Below, piece after piece: positions 10,917 through 20,096 of a stretch of 64,000 nt of DNA (its first letter is position 1; every line of letters starts with the position of its first letter). The notes under the pieces are model-generated. The model worked only from the letters and a program-made list of their open reading frames with translations, made no database searches and was not told the DNA's origin. Position numbers and translations under genes: made by a program. Origin of the DNA: Polyangia bacterium (lineage in GTDB: Bacteria; Myxococcota_A; Polyangia; Fen-1088). The DNA lies in contig DATATI010000034.1 of the NCBI GenBank assembly GCA_036268875.1, forward strand, positions 151,875 through 215,874, in the 5' to 3' direction.

Positions 10917-13706
10917 ATGTCGCCGTCGCAGCTCCCCCCGGGCCCGCGCCCGGGCCCACCCGCTCCGGTCCGACGGCGGCTGGAGATCGCCAACCCATCC
11001 GATGGCGGTTTTTTCTACTGGCTGCTGAAGTTCTATCTGTTCGGCGCGATGGTGGCCGGCGGACTGTTCCTGTGCGGCGGCTTCATCGCCTACTGCTATT
11101 TCGCCGACACGCTGCCCAGCGTCCCCGACCTGGCCACCTATCATCAGGTTGCCGCCACCACCACCGTCGTGCGCGCCTGGGACGGCACCACCCTGGGCGA
11201 GCTGGCCAGCGAGCGACGGGAGATCCTTCCTTATGATCGCTTCCCGCCGCAGCTGATCCACGCTTTTTTGGCCGCCGAAGATCGCCGGTTCTACGAACAC
11301 GGCGGCCTGGATCTGCGCGGCATCGCCCGCGCCCTGGGCGCCAATCTGCGCGCCGGCGGCGTGGCCCAAGGCGGATCGACGATCACCCAGCAAGTGGCCA
11401 AGTCGTTCCTGTCGTCCGAGCGGACGCTGCAGCGAAAGATCCGCGAGGCCATCCTGGCCCGGCGATTGGAGTCGCACTATTCAAAGCGCGACATCCTGAC
11501 GCTGTACCTGAACCAGATTTTTCTTGGCAATGGCGCCTACGGCGTGGCGGCAGCGGCGCGGCGGTACTTCGACAAGTCGATCGACGACATCGATCTCGGC
11601 GAGATGGCCATGCTGGCCGGCCTGGCGCGCGCGCCGTCGCGTTTTTCTCCGCTGGCCAGCATCGATCGGGCGCGGGCCCGGCGCGATCAGGTGCTGACGG
11701 CGATGGTGGCGTCCGGATACTTGACCGACAGCGAAGCCAACGGCTGGCGCGCCAAGCCGGTGGTGGTGCGGCAGCGGCCGGATTTCTTCCGCCTGATCTC
11801 GCCGTATTTCACCGAGCACGTGCGGCGCGACGTGGCGCGACGGTACGGCGAGAAGAAGCTGTGGGAAGGCGGCCTGCAGATCGAGACCACGTTGCTGCCG
11901 TGGATCGATCTGTCGGCGCAGGAGAACGTCGACTTTTCGCTGCGCAAGCTGGACAAGCGGCAGGGCTGGCGTGGGCCGGTGGTGCGGCTGTCGCCGGCGG
12001 CGGCGGCGGAGTTTCGCCAGCGCTCGCTGGAACGGTACGGCGCCGATCCGCCGGTCGAGGGACGCCTGTACCTCGGCCTGGTGGAATCGGTGGGCGAGGA
12101 CGGCGCCCAGGTGCGGGTCGGAAAGTGGACCTATGTGTTGCCGCCGGCGGCGATGAGCTGGGCGTTTCCTTACAGCGCGAGAGACTTCGTCAACGATCGG
12201 GGCCTCGAGTCCACCGCCAACGTGCTGCACGTGGGCGACGTCGTCTGGGTGACCAATGCTTATCGCTCCAAGCTGCGCCGATTTTCCGAGTGGGTGTACG
12301 ACAGCAAAAGCGAAGTGCAGTGGTTGGCGGCGTTCGACGACAAGGCCGCCGGCCGCGCCCCGCCCAAGACCGTCGAGCTGTTCCTGGAACAGACGCCGCG
12401 CGTACAGGGCGCGGTCTTCAGCTACGACCATCACAGCGGATACGTCATGGCCATGGTGGGCGGCCACGATTACGACCGATCCGAATTCAACCGCGTGGTG
12501 CAGGCCTGCCGCCAGCCAGGCTCGGCGTACAAGCCGATCTATTACTCGCTGGCGCTGGACAAAGGGTACGGCTTTGGCTCGTTGCTGAACGACGTGCCGC
12601 GCGCCGAGGTTGATCCCATCACCGGCGAGGTGTGGACGCCGACCAACCTGAACAACACCGTCGAATATCAGGTCACGCTGGAGTACGCGCTGATCTGGTC
12701 GAAGAACGTGCCGTCGGTGCAGCTGTTCAAGCTGATGGGCGGACACGAGGTGGAGAAATGGGCGCGGCGGCTGGGCATCAGCACGCCGATCATTCCTGAT
12801 CAGGCGTTGGCGCTGGGCGCGTCGTGCTCGCGCATGGACGAGATGACGCGGGCGTTCAGCGCGTTCGCGCGGAACGGCGTGCTGGTCGATCCGGTGTACA
12901 TCCGCCGCATCCGCGATCGCAACGGGGCCGTGCTGGAAGACAACACCGCCATCGGCGATCCGGTGGGCCCGCCCAGCGATCGGCTGGATCGATTGGTGGC
13001 CCTGGCGGGACAAAAACAAGAGCCGGTGATCTCGCCGCGTACTGCTTACCTGACGTCGACCCTTTTGCGCCACGTGGTCACGCGCGGCCACGCGCCGGCC
13101 ATCCGCGTCGCCAATTATCCAGCGGCGGGAAAGACCGGCACGTCCAGCGCCACCATGGACGCCTGGTTTGTCGGGTTCACCTCGCGCTGGATGACGTCGA
13201 CATGGATGGGCGACGATCTGCGCGAGCGGCCGCTCGGACAAAGAGACGCCGCGTTCATGCTGACCGTGCCGCTGTTCACCCGCTACATGACCGAAGTGAC
13301 CGCCGGCCAGCCGTTGCAAGAGATCCCCTGGGAGCGGCCGAAAGGCGTCAAGCCCGGCGACACCGGCGGCAAGGTGCGGACCACCGTCGAGGAGGTGCTG
13401 GCCGATCGGCCCGGCGACACGCGGCCTGGCCCGGGTGGCAGCGGCGCGGTGAAATCAGCGGCGGCGAAGCGAATCAAGGCGCCCCCCCCACCGCCGGCGC
13501 CGCGCGCGGTGCCACAAAAAGCGGCGGCCCTCACCGCGCCGGCACAAGAGTCATCGCCCCAACCGGCGCCGCGCCCTGCTCCCCCGCCGCGACAGACCCA
13601 GATGCAACGAACACGCCCGCCTTCGCCAGAGCCGGCCGCGGTGACGGCGCCGCCGATCAAGAAGCCGAACAGGTCCACAGCCGGCGCCCGCCCGACAAAG
13701 CGATAA
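10917..13706 (+). CDS. Class A penicillin-binding protein (PBP1A-type)
   Basis: A bifunctional peptidoglycan synthase of 929 residues, anchored by one N-terminal membrane helix (about residues 25-55). The glycosyltransferase-51 domain shows AAEDRRFYEHGG with the catalytic Glu, GGSTITQQVAK and LYLNQIFLG. The transpeptidase domain shows the SxxK box in PGSAYKP, the SKN box in IWSKNVPS and KTGTS near residue 740. After about residue 805 comes a Pro/Ala/Lys-rich tail of some 120 residues with no fold. The start at 10917 lies 8 nt after a TAAAGT box; an ATG at 10899 would add six residues. It is divergent from recD2. Confidence 0.95.
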   Translation: MSPSQLPPGPRPGPPAPVRRRLEIANPSDGGFFYWLLKFYLFGAMVAGGLFLCGGFIAYCYFADTLPSVPDLATYHQVAATTTVVRAWDGTTLGELASERREILPYDRFPPQLIHAFLAAEDRRFYEHGGLDLRGIARALGANLRAGGVAQGGSTITQQVAKSFLSSERTLQRKIREAILARRLESHYSKRDILTLYLNQIFLGNGAYGVAAAARRYFDKSIDDIDLGEMAMLAGLARAPSRFSPLASIDRARARRDQVLTAMVASGYLTDSEANGWRAKPVVVRQRPDFFRLISPYFTEHVRRDVARRYGEKKLWEGGLQIETTLLPWIDLSAQENVDFSLRKLDKRQGWRGPVVRLSPAAAAEFRQRSLERYGADPPVEGRLYLGLVESVGEDGAQVRVGKWTYVLPPAAMSWAFPYSARDFVNDRGLESTANVLHVGDVVWVTNAYRSKLRRFSEWVYDSKSEVQWLAAFDDKAAGRAPPKTVELFLEQTPRVQGAVFSYDHHSGYVMAMVGGHDYDRSEFNRVVQACRQPGSAYKPIYYSLALDKGYGFGSLLNDVPRAEVDPITGEVWTPTNLNNTVEYQVTLEYALIWSKNVPSVQLFKLMGGHEVEKWARRLGISTPIIPDQALALGASCSRMDEMTRAFSAFARNGVLVDPVYIRRIRDRNGAVLEDNTAIGDPVGPPSDRLDRLVALAGQKQEPVISPRTAYLTSTLLRHVVTRGHAPAIRVANYPAAGKTGTSSATMDAWFVGFTSRWMTSTWMGDDLRERPLGQRDAAFMLTVPLFTRYMTEVTAGQPLQEIPWERPKGVKPGDTGGKVRTTVEEVLADRPGDTRPGPGGSGAVKSAAAKRIKAPPPPPAPRAVPQKAAALTAPAQESSPQPAPRPAPPPRQTQMQRTRPPSPEPAAVTAPPIKKPNRSTAGARPTKR

Positions 13707-13723
13707 GCGCCACGCGGACCGCG

Positions 13724-14320
13724 TTATTGCATCAGGGTGCGCGCCGCCGCAAAGACCGGGTCGATGTTGCTGACGTACACGCCCTTGCCGTTGCAGGCGT
13801 AGAAATCGTCCAGATAGGTCTTGTCACCGGCCGGCGTGGTGACGGTCAACGCCAGCGTCTCCTTGTCAGCGCCGCAGGTCTTCTGGGTCGACACCGTCAC
13901 CGCGTTCAACGCGTCCACCAGCGAAGCCAGCTGGGCATCGTTCAACGGTCGGCTGCCGTCGACATATTGATAGGGGCCGGTGGCGATCGCTGATGGTGCT
14001 TGGCAAACGTGCCACGCCAGCACCTTGTCGGCCTTCGTCAAAGTGAAGGTGCCCTGCCGCAAATAAGGGCAGGCGGAGCCGGTGGGCGCCGGCCCGACAA
14101 AGCCGCCGCCCATGTCTTCCGCCACCATCTTGGTGGCGTTGTCCGGCCACACCTGATTCGTCGACGGCGCGTCGGACGCGTCGGATGTTGGTGGGACCTC
14201 GACGATGTCGGGGCCGCTGTCGGAAGACGGCGGCGATCCGTCGTTGCCAGGCAACGCGCCGCCGCTGCTGCAACCTACTGCCAGCGTGGCAACCAGCACC
14301 AAGCGACGTTTGTTATTCAT
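13724..14320 (-). CDS. Lipoprotein of unknown function
   Basis: A 198-residue product with a lipobox ending at Cys17 (AVGCSS), then a Ser/Pro/Asp-rich linker to about residue 60. The globular part has a few Cys residues (one in CPYLRQG, one in WHVCQ, one in KTCGAD, one in FYACN) that could form disulfides. The gene starts within the end of the nitronate monooxygenase gene (8-bp overlap), so the two are one transcription unit, although a functional link is not obvious. It converges on the PBP gene with 17 bp between the stops. No family recognised. Confidence 0.6.
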   Translation of the reverse strand: MNNKRRLVLVATLAVGCSSGGALPGNDGSPPSSDSGPDIVEVPPTSDASDAPSTNQVWPDNATKMVAEDMGGGFVGPAPTGSACPYLRQGTFTLTKADKVLAWHVCQAPSAIATGPYQYVDGSRPLNDAQLASLVDALNAVTVSTQKTCGADKETLALTVTTPAGDKTYLDDFYACNGKGVYVSNIDPVFAAARTLMQ

Positions 14321-15380
14321 GGTTGTTTGTTGATGAGAAGGGGCGCGCCAATTCTCGCGTGAGAGCCGCCGCGGCCACTTCCTTGCAGCCGCTGACGTTC
14401 TGCCCCGCCCACAACGGCGAGAAATCGCCCCTGCCCTGACTCTCTGCCTTTGCGCGCAGAGGCGCGATGGCCGATGTCGCCAGGGGGAAAGCGGGGACGG
14501 CGCCGCTCATGGGACCAAGCTCCCTCATGATGCGATTGACGATACCCCGCGCGGCCCGTCCGGTGAACAAGTTGGTGAGCGCCGTGACGTGGGCGGCGTC
14601 GCTCTTGAGGGCCGCTCGGTGCACCGTGCTGGTGGTGGCCTCCGGACACAGCAGGTACGCCGTCCCGATCTGAACGCCGCTCGCTCCCAGCGCCAGGGCG
14701 GCCGCGACGCCCCGCGCGTCGGCGAGGCCACCGGCGGCGATGACTGGAATCTTCACCGCGTCCACGATCTGCGGCACCAGCGCCAAGGTGCCGAGCTGCG
14801 CGCTCAGGTCCTCGGACAGAAAGCTGCCGCGATGGCCGCCCGCCTGGATCCCTTGAGCGATGACCGCGTCGACACCACGAGCCTCCAGCCAGCGCGCCTC
14901 GGCGACCGTGGTCGCCGAAGACAGGACCCTCGCTCCCCAGCGGCGCACCCGGGCGAGCAGCGTTTCCGACGGCAAACCAAAGTGAAAGCTCACCACCGCC
15001 GGCCTGAAAACGCCGATCACATCGGCGGCCTCGGCACCAAAAGGCGATCGGCCGGGACCGGCCGCGATGGCGTCGGCGTCGATTCCCAACTCGGCAAAGT
15101 ACGGCGCCAGCGCCTGACGCCAGAGCGCTTCCCGCGCCTCGTTCGGCCCCGGTTGGGTGTGACAGAAGAAGTTCACGTTGAAGGGCCTGGTGGTTTGCGC
15201 CTTGATAGCAGCCAGCTCCGTGCGCAACGCTTCCACCCCGAGCGTCGCACAGGGCAGCGAGCCAAGACCGCCAGCGTTGCAGACGGCGACGGCAAGCGCG
15301 CTGCCCTGCACGCCGGCCATCGGTGCCTGAACAATGGGCAGCTCGGTCCCGAGGAGCTCTTTGAGGGTCGCGAATGGCAT
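14313..15380 (-). CDS. Nitronate monooxygenase (2-nitropropane dioxygenase family)
   Basis: A 355-residue FMN-dependent TIM-barrel enzyme. Visible motifs are PIVQAPMAGVQ at the N-terminus, GGLGSLPCA, the IAQGIQAGGHRG motif with its His, IPVIAAGGLAD and GASGVQIGTAYL for FMN phosphate. Such enzymes oxidise alkyl nitronates and protect against propionate-3-nitronate. Its start lies 9 bp after the stop of the FKBP gene on the same strand, and its end overlaps the next lipoprotein start by 8 bp, suggesting one operon. Confidence 0.9.
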   Translation of the reverse strand: MPFATLKELLGTELPIVQAPMAGVQGSALAVAVCNAGGLGSLPCATLGVEALRTELAAIKAQTTRPFNVNFFCHTQPGPNEAREALWRQALAPYFAELGIDADAIAAGPGRSPFGAEAADVIGVFRPAVVSFHFGLPSETLLARVRRWGARVLSSATTVAEARWLEARGVDAVIAQGIQAGGHRGSFLSEDLSAQLGTLALVPQIVDAVKIPVIAAGGLADARGVAAALALGASGVQIGTAYLLCPEATTSTVHRAALKSDAAHVTALTNLFTGRAARGIVNRIMRELGPMSGAVPAFPLATSAIAPLRAKAESQGRGDFSPLWAGQNVSGCKEVAAAALTRELARPFSSTNNHE

Positions 15381-15389
15381 CGAAAAACA

Positions 15390-16259
15390 CTATCGAATGG
15401 ACAGCAACTCGATATCGAAGACCAGGGGGCCGCTTGGCGCTCCGGTCCGGGTCGGGGTGTCGCCATAGGCCAGGGCACTCGGGATCCAGAAGCGCGCCTT
15501 GTCCCCGACCACCATCAATTGAACGCCCTCGGTCCAGCCTTTGATCACACTGTTCAAGGGGAAGCTGGTCGACTTGCCCCGGCTGACCGAGCTGTCGAAC
15601 AGCACCCCATCGGGCGTCCATCCACTGTAGTGAACCTCGACAGTGCTGGTCGCCTTGGGGTGCTCTTTCCCTTTTCCGCGCACCAGAAATCGATAGGCGA
15701 GACCGGACGGCGTCCGCTGCGTATCCACCGGTGCCGCGCCGACATCTTCTGGCACCAGGATGGGATCAGGCATCTTCACGAACTCGACCAGCTCGACATC
15801 GAACACAGAAGGTCGCGCTGGTCCGCGGCGCCGGGGCTGACCCGAGATGGCCAGAGCGGCCGGAATCCACAGGCGGCGTTTCTCGCCCTTGGCCATCAGG
15901 CGCACCCCTTCGGACAGCCCCTTGATGAGGTCGTCGATCAGGAACGGCCATGGCTCACCGTCGGGGATCGAGCTGGCGATGAGATCGCCTTCCGGCGTCC
16001 AGCCCGTGAAGTTGAGGATCACCTTGTCGTGCAAACCAGGGTGGGCGGCTCCGTTTCCTTTCGACAGGATCTTCCAGGCCAGTCCGTTCGGGGCCTTGGT
16101 CGCCTGCGGCGGCGCCTCCGCCACGTCGGGGGGCGCCCCCGGCGCGACAGGGCGGGCGCTCACCAACGGCTCGATCGGTTGGGAGACCGCCACGGGACCG
16201 ACCAGCAGAGCGGCGAGAACAGTCGTCACAACGAAGATCGTCGGAGGGTGCGACAGCAT
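15390..16259 (-). CDS. Exported tandem FKBP-type peptidyl-prolyl isomerase
   Basis: A 289-residue protein with an N-terminal signal or anchor (about residues 8-27) and two FKBP domains, about 55-155 and 180-289. The second keeps the usual residues: VEVHYSGWTPDG, FDSS, VIKGWTEGVQLM, WIPSALAYGD and FDIELL. The first is altered: the Tyr-Gly of the active-site loop is replaced by Ile-Ser (ALAISG) and the loop after it is rich in Arg and Pro, so it may bind without catalysing. It probably helps fold periplasmic proteins. It heads an operon with nitronate monooxygenase and a lipoprotein. Confidence 0.88.
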   Translation of the reverse strand: MLSHPPTIFVVTTVLAALLVGPVAVSQPIEPLVSARPVAPGAPPDVAEAPPQATKAPNGLAWKILSKGNGAAHPGLHDKVILNFTGWTPEGDLIASSIPDGEPWPFLIDDLIKGLSEGVRLMAKGEKRRLWIPAALAISGQPRRRGPARPSVFDVELVEFVKMPDPILVPEDVGAAPVDTQRTPSGLAYRFLVRGKGKEHPKATSTVEVHYSGWTPDGVLFDSSVSRGKSTSFPLNSVIKGWTEGVQLMVVGDKARFWIPSALAYGDTPTRTGAPSGPLVFDIELLSIR

Positions 16260-16337
16260 TTCAGTCCGGCAACGATACCGGAATTCAGCGGCGGCGAGGA
16301 GAGCGAGCGGAGCGACCGATCCTCGTGTCGCCCAACC

Positions 16338-18221
16338 TCACGGAGCCGTGGCGCAAGCTTCGGCGGAGTTGCCACTTTCGCCAGCGGCGCTGGTGGCCAC
16401 GACCACATAGCAGTACGGCGTGCCGCTGGTGACCGCGGGATCGATCGCGCTGGTGGCGTTGCTGCCGGCGATCGGCACGCTGTAGGGACCGCCGCTGGCC
16501 CCGCGCTTGACGAGGTAACCGGTGGCCCCGGCCGAGGGCGTCCATGAAACGTTCACCTGGGCGGCGCCGCCAGCCGCAGTTACGCCGACGGGCGGGGCTG
16601 GCGGCGCCGTGGCCCCAGCGCCCGACGGCGTAAAGGCGTTGTCGTTGGTGATCAGCAATCGGTCCAGCTTGGCCCCGTCCTCCCGGTAGGCGACCTGCAA
16701 GAGATGGTCACCGGCGGCCAGGCCAAGCTGGACCAGCTGGTTCGAATGGCCAGAGTCGTGCGCCGAGGTCCAGTGCCAGGCGGACCCGGGCGCGATGTCG
16801 TTCCACATGATCGGTGTACCGCCGTCCACGATCAGCCAGAAGGAATCGTCGTTGGTGGTCGGCGCGATCACGCGCCCCCAGATCTTGAACGTCCCCGCCG
16901 CGGCCAGCGTGAACGGGAACGTGGCCCGGCCCATGGTCGGAGCGCTGGTCGGACTATTGTTGCCAGCCGCCACCGTGACGTACTTGCCGCCCACCGCGTT
17001 GCCGTCGCTGGCGATCTGCACAGGCGGCGTGAGGCGGGCGCTCTCCGCTTCGCGCCAGAGGGACTGCGGAGAAAAACCGAGCACCTGCTTGACCGCGATG
17101 TTGTCGACCGCGACAACGCCGCTGACGTCGAGGCGCCACTTGTCCATGTACTGGCGGGGTCGCACCAACCTCACGCTCGATTGGCTGAGATACGACTCCA
17201 GGGCCGAGTCGGAAAACGCGCTGGTGCCAGCCAGGAACGCGCCCGACAGGCCATCCCAGTGCACCGGCAGGTACGCTTTGGGCTTGATCACCGGAAGAAC
17301 CAATTGCGCCACTGATTTTCCCCCGCTACCGATCCACAGATCGACCGACGTGAGTCCGGCGTCGCTCATTGCCGCCTTGAGGTTATCCAGAGGCGCACCG
17401 TAATTGACCCCATCGAGCACGATGGGAACGCTGAGGTCCGTCGGGCTGGCCGAGTTTTGGTAGAACCAACTGAAGCGGCCCTGTGGCCCGTCGACGGTGA
17501 ATAGAAATCCGCGCCCGCCGCCGCCGTTGGGAAAATCCTCCGCCACACCGGCGTGCAGGCCCCCCGTCACCGGGTCGGGAATGGGAACGTCCTTCAGCTC
17601 GACGGGGTTGTGTTGCTCCGGATTGCTGGTGGGATCGCCGCTGTGGTTCCAGCGGACCACTCTCATGGTGACCCCATCGGCGAGCGCGATCCGTTCGCCG
17701 CCGAAAATGGGCGTGCAGCGCTCGGCAGGGAGGTTCTGCGCCAGGACCTGGTAGCAGGTGGTCTTCGAGCCGAAGATCGGCGCGCCGGTCATGCTCGACC
17801 AGGTCGCCGTATCGAACGTATGGTCAAAGTGGCTGTGGCCGGTGAGCAGAAGGTTCACCGCCGTCGCGCCGCCCAGCGCATCGCGAACGCGGGCGACCAT
17901 GGGCAGGTCGGGTTTGAAGGCGTGGTGGGTATGAGCCAAGCCGCCGCCGCCCCCATAAAACTCGCTCGCCGGGATGCGGGTAAAATAGCCGTCGGTGAGG
18001 ATCTTCAAGGACCCCAGCTGGTAATACACGTTCGAGATGGACATCCACGTGATGTCCACGAACGCGGGCCCGACGGCTGTGACAGTGGCAGCCTCGGAGA
18101 CGGACGCGATTTCGGGGCTCGTTGCCGGCGCATCATCGGTACAGCTGCCGGTGGCCACCAGTACGAACAACAGTGGCAGGCCGCGCGCCCATCGAACTCT
18201 GGCTGTCTTTCGGTCCGTCAA
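16338..18221 (-). CDS. Metallo-beta-lactamase-fold lipoprotein with carbohydrate-binding-like and FN3 domains
   Basis: A 627-residue lipoprotein (lipobox near residue 27, TGSC). Residues 45-350 look like a metallo-beta-lactamase-fold hydrolase with the metal motif HSHFDH, here in TGHSHFDHTF, and a later LPVHWDGL histidine. Residues about 385-530 resemble a jelly-roll carbohydrate-binding module (WREAESARL, then WGRVIAP and a HLLQVAYREDG strand). A fibronectin type III domain closes the chain (about 540-627). Surface or periplasmic; substrate unknown. The TTG start at 18221 follows a GAGGTGA sequence. Confidence 0.8.
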   Translation of the reverse strand: MTDRKTARVRWARGLPLLFVLVATGSCTDDAPATSPEIASVSEAATVTAVGPAFVDITWMSISNVYYQLGSLKILTDGYFTRIPASEFYGGGGGLAHTHHAFKPDLPMVARVRDALGGATAVNLLLTGHSHFDHTFDTATWSSMTGAPIFGSKTTCYQVLAQNLPAERCTPIFGGERIALADGVTMRVVRWNHSGDPTSNPEQHNPVELKDVPIPDPVTGGLHAGVAEDFPNGGGGRGFLFTVDGPQGRFSWFYQNSASPTDLSVPIVLDGVNYGAPLDNLKAAMSDAGLTSVDLWIGSGGKSVAQLVLPVIKPKAYLPVHWDGLSGAFLAGTSAFSDSALESYLSQSSVRLVRPRQYMDKWRLDVSGVVAVDNIAVKQVLGFSPQSLWREAESARLTPPVQIASDGNAVGGKYVTVAAGNNSPTSAPTMGRATFPFTLAAAGTFKIWGRVIAPTTNDDSFWLIVDGGTPIMWNDIAPGSAWHWTSAHDSGHSNQLVQLGLAAGDHLLQVAYREDGAKLDRLLITNDNAFTPSGAGATAPPAPPVGVTAAGGAAQVNVSWTPSAGATGYLVKRGASGGPYSVPIAGSNATSAIDPAVTSGTPYCYVVVATSAAGESGNSAEACATAP

Positions 18222-18347
18222 AGGTCACCTCTCATCCGTCCCCGTTCCGATCAGTTCGGAAATAACAAACCTTCAGGGACCAAACGAGCGGCGCCGCTGA
18301 TCTTCACTGCGAAATCGCAAATTCCGGGTTGGGCGGCCGCGCGACGA

Positions 18348-18902
18348 TCAGGCGTCGACTTCCCACAGACCTGGATATCTCCGGACGAACCCACTCTGAT
18401 CGACTTCGAGAAGCGCCGCATAGGTGAAGCGCGGGGCCTGGTACCAATACGTGGTCTCCGATCGCCGTTCATAGCGTTGGACGAGAATGTCGAGAGTACC
18501 TGTCGACACGTCCAACCAGGCGGCTGGTGCGTCCGCGGCCTGACCACAATCCAGCGCCAGTCGCCGGAGTTGCAGGAGATTCGTCGAAGGAGTGAAGCCA
18601 AAATCGAGATCCATGCAGTCACGAACACCGGGTACGTCCTCGTCGTTCAGTGTCCAGCCTCCCGCCGCTGTTCGCTCGATAGAGAACGCGACGCTCCGCT
18701 CCCCGATCCAACCCCGGACATGACCGCTCTGCGCGCGCCACGAAACGTCGCAGGTTGCAGCGTACGTCAAACGAGCTGGCCGTCCGCCAAGCCCGAACAC
18801 GGCCGCACCGTCAATCTGCCAGCCGGAGCCGTGCTGCTCGATCCGACACGCGTCGTGCCCCGGACTATCGAGCCGTCGCCAGAGAATTGAACCGACCGTC
18901 AT
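18348..18902 (-). CDS. Putative glycolipid-binding domain protein (DUF1089-like)
   Basis: A 184-residue cytoplasmic protein without signal peptide. Features of the putative glycolipid-binding family are ILWRRLDSPGHDA at the start, a central DLDFGFTPSTNLLQLRRL block, QRYERRS and the end RRYPGLWE. The family has a beta-rich lipid-binding fold whose role in the cell is not settled. The ATG is at 18902, and the start of the divergent small membrane protein lies about 120 bp away. Confidence 0.8.
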   Translation of the reverse strand: MTVGSILWRRLDSPGHDACRIEQHGSGWQIDGAAVFGLGGRPARLTYAATCDVSWRAQSGHVRGWIGERSVAFSIERTAAGGWTLNDEDVPGVRDCMDLDFGFTPSTNLLQLRRLALDCGQAADAPAAWLDVSTGTLDILVQRYERRSETTYWYQAPRFTYAALLEVDQSGFVRRYPGLWEVDA

Positions 18903-19020
18903 GCAAGGCTTCCGTGTCCGGCGAGGATACTGGCGTTCAGCGATGGATGCGACGGGGAGCGCGCGACCCTTGACACTCGTCGACCCTGACGGGAAATTGC
19001 CGCTCAGAACGGAGACAAGA

Positions 19021-19335
19021 ATGCGTTGGTATCACTATTTGGCGTATTTTTTTGGCGGGGCCTTCCTGGCGAACACGCTCCCGCATCTTGGGAACGGAAT
19101 CTCGGGGCACCCGTTCCAGACCCCATTCGCATCGCCGCCGGGGGAAGGCCTGTCGTCGTCGACGGTCAATGTCCTGTGGGGCCTGTTCAATCTGGCCATC
19201 GGCTACCTGCTGGTCTGTCGGGTTGGAAAATTCGATCTGCGGAACACCAGGCAGGTGGTCGTCCTCGGTGCCGGCGTCGTAGCCCTCTCCCTCATGGCTG
19301 CCCGTGGCTTTGGTCGGTTCCACGGAGGTCTATGA
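19021..19335 (+). CDS. Small membrane protein
   Basis: A 104-residue protein with three hydrophobic stretches (about residues 4-20, 45-66 and 74-94). GGAGA lies just before the ATG at 19021, so I prefer this start to a longer reading from 18901, which would add 40 unlikely residues. The N-terminus (MRWYHYLAYFFGGAFLANTLPH) resembles small uncharacterised membrane proteins common in proteobacteria. Function unknown. Its end overlaps the degraded toxin frame on the other strand. Confidence 0.65.
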   Translation: MRWYHYLAYFFGGAFLANTLPHLGNGISGHPFQTPFASPPGEGLSSSTVNVLWGLFNLAIGYLLVCRVGKFDLRNTRQVVVLGAGVVALSLMAARGFGRFHGGL

Positions 19336-19591
19336 GCTGACCTGCGCCTTCCAGCACAAAGAGGCCGCAGCAGGAACGTGGCCCAGACGTCGCTCGGTCT
19401 TCGCACGATCGCTTGACGGTCTTGCTGCGTGCAGCGGGGTACGGTAACGCGGGAATGCCCCCGGCCTCCACGATTCGTTCGACGATCATCGTCGCGTATT
19501 TGGGTGAATCCCGTCCGATGAAGTCTCGAATGGCCTGGAGATCGTCGTTGGCTTGCGGCGCCCACCTGATCGGACCCACCCCAGAAATCAC
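19292..19591 (-). pseudogene. Degraded ParE/RelE-type toxin
   Basis: A GTG at 19591 overlaps the antitoxin remnant stop as GTGA, the normal layout. The first 47 residues (IRWAPQANDDLQAIRDFIGRD and the helix after it) match ParE-family toxins. After about 19450 the frame no longer fits: fragments resembling the expected C-terminal strands appear in other frames. The 99-residue open frame therefore runs off the family pattern and the toxin is most likely dead. Confidence 0.65.
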
Positions 19592-19755
19592 TTCTTGACG
19601 TCCTCATGAGGAACCGTCTCGCCGGACTCCGATTGTTCCAACCCCGCTCGAACTTCGCTAGAAAATACAAGCGCTCCATGGCGTCCTCAACCGTAGCGTT
19701 CCTCGGGCAAGGTGTTCGACGGTCTCGACGACCTTCGGCTTCAGACCTGTTGAAC
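19588..19755 (-). pseudogene. Degraded antitoxin remnant (two frameshifts)
   Basis: Three adjacent frames together spell a typical antitoxin: LKPKVVETVEHLARG, then ATVEDAMERLYFLAK, then VRAGLEQSESGETVPHEDVK ending at the TGA at 19588. Each step needs a frameshift (near 19710 and 19655). The last piece is the conserved tail of antitoxins that partner ParE/RelE toxins. No single open frame covers it. Confidence 0.65.
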
Positions 19756-20096
19756 CTATGCCCAGAAGACGTCTCGCCCACCACTGATCCGGCGCTCGCC
19801 GGCCCACGATTTGACGTTCAGCTGTGGGCAGCAGGAGGGTCGCGTTGGGCAGGGACATCAGTTCAGCGGTTTTGCTTCCCAATGATCAGCAACCTTCGCG
19901 ACCGCTTCGCAATCGCAGTATCCCCCGCTTTCCTCAAGCCACTGGAGGCGCTTGTCGCTGGGTGATCCACGTCTTGGTGGCCTTCAATGAGTGATCACAT
20001 CCGTCTCGCGCAACTGCCGAAGAGACGTGTGAGATTCAGCGGCGAGTGCCCGTACGAGCGTAGCGAGGAAGGACGATCGGCCGCTGCAATGCTTTG
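19756..20096. other. Intergenic stretch without a recognised gene
   Basis: About 340 bp between the toxin-antitoxin remnant and the zinc-ribbon nuclease-like gene. Short frames on both strands have no recognisable motif, and no tRNA-like or clear promoter structure was seen. Probably decayed DNA. Confidence 0.4.

Noticed and set aside
11481-13319. A 612-residue minus-strand frame
   Set aside because: Shadow of the class A penicillin-binding protein, His/Arg-rich without motif.
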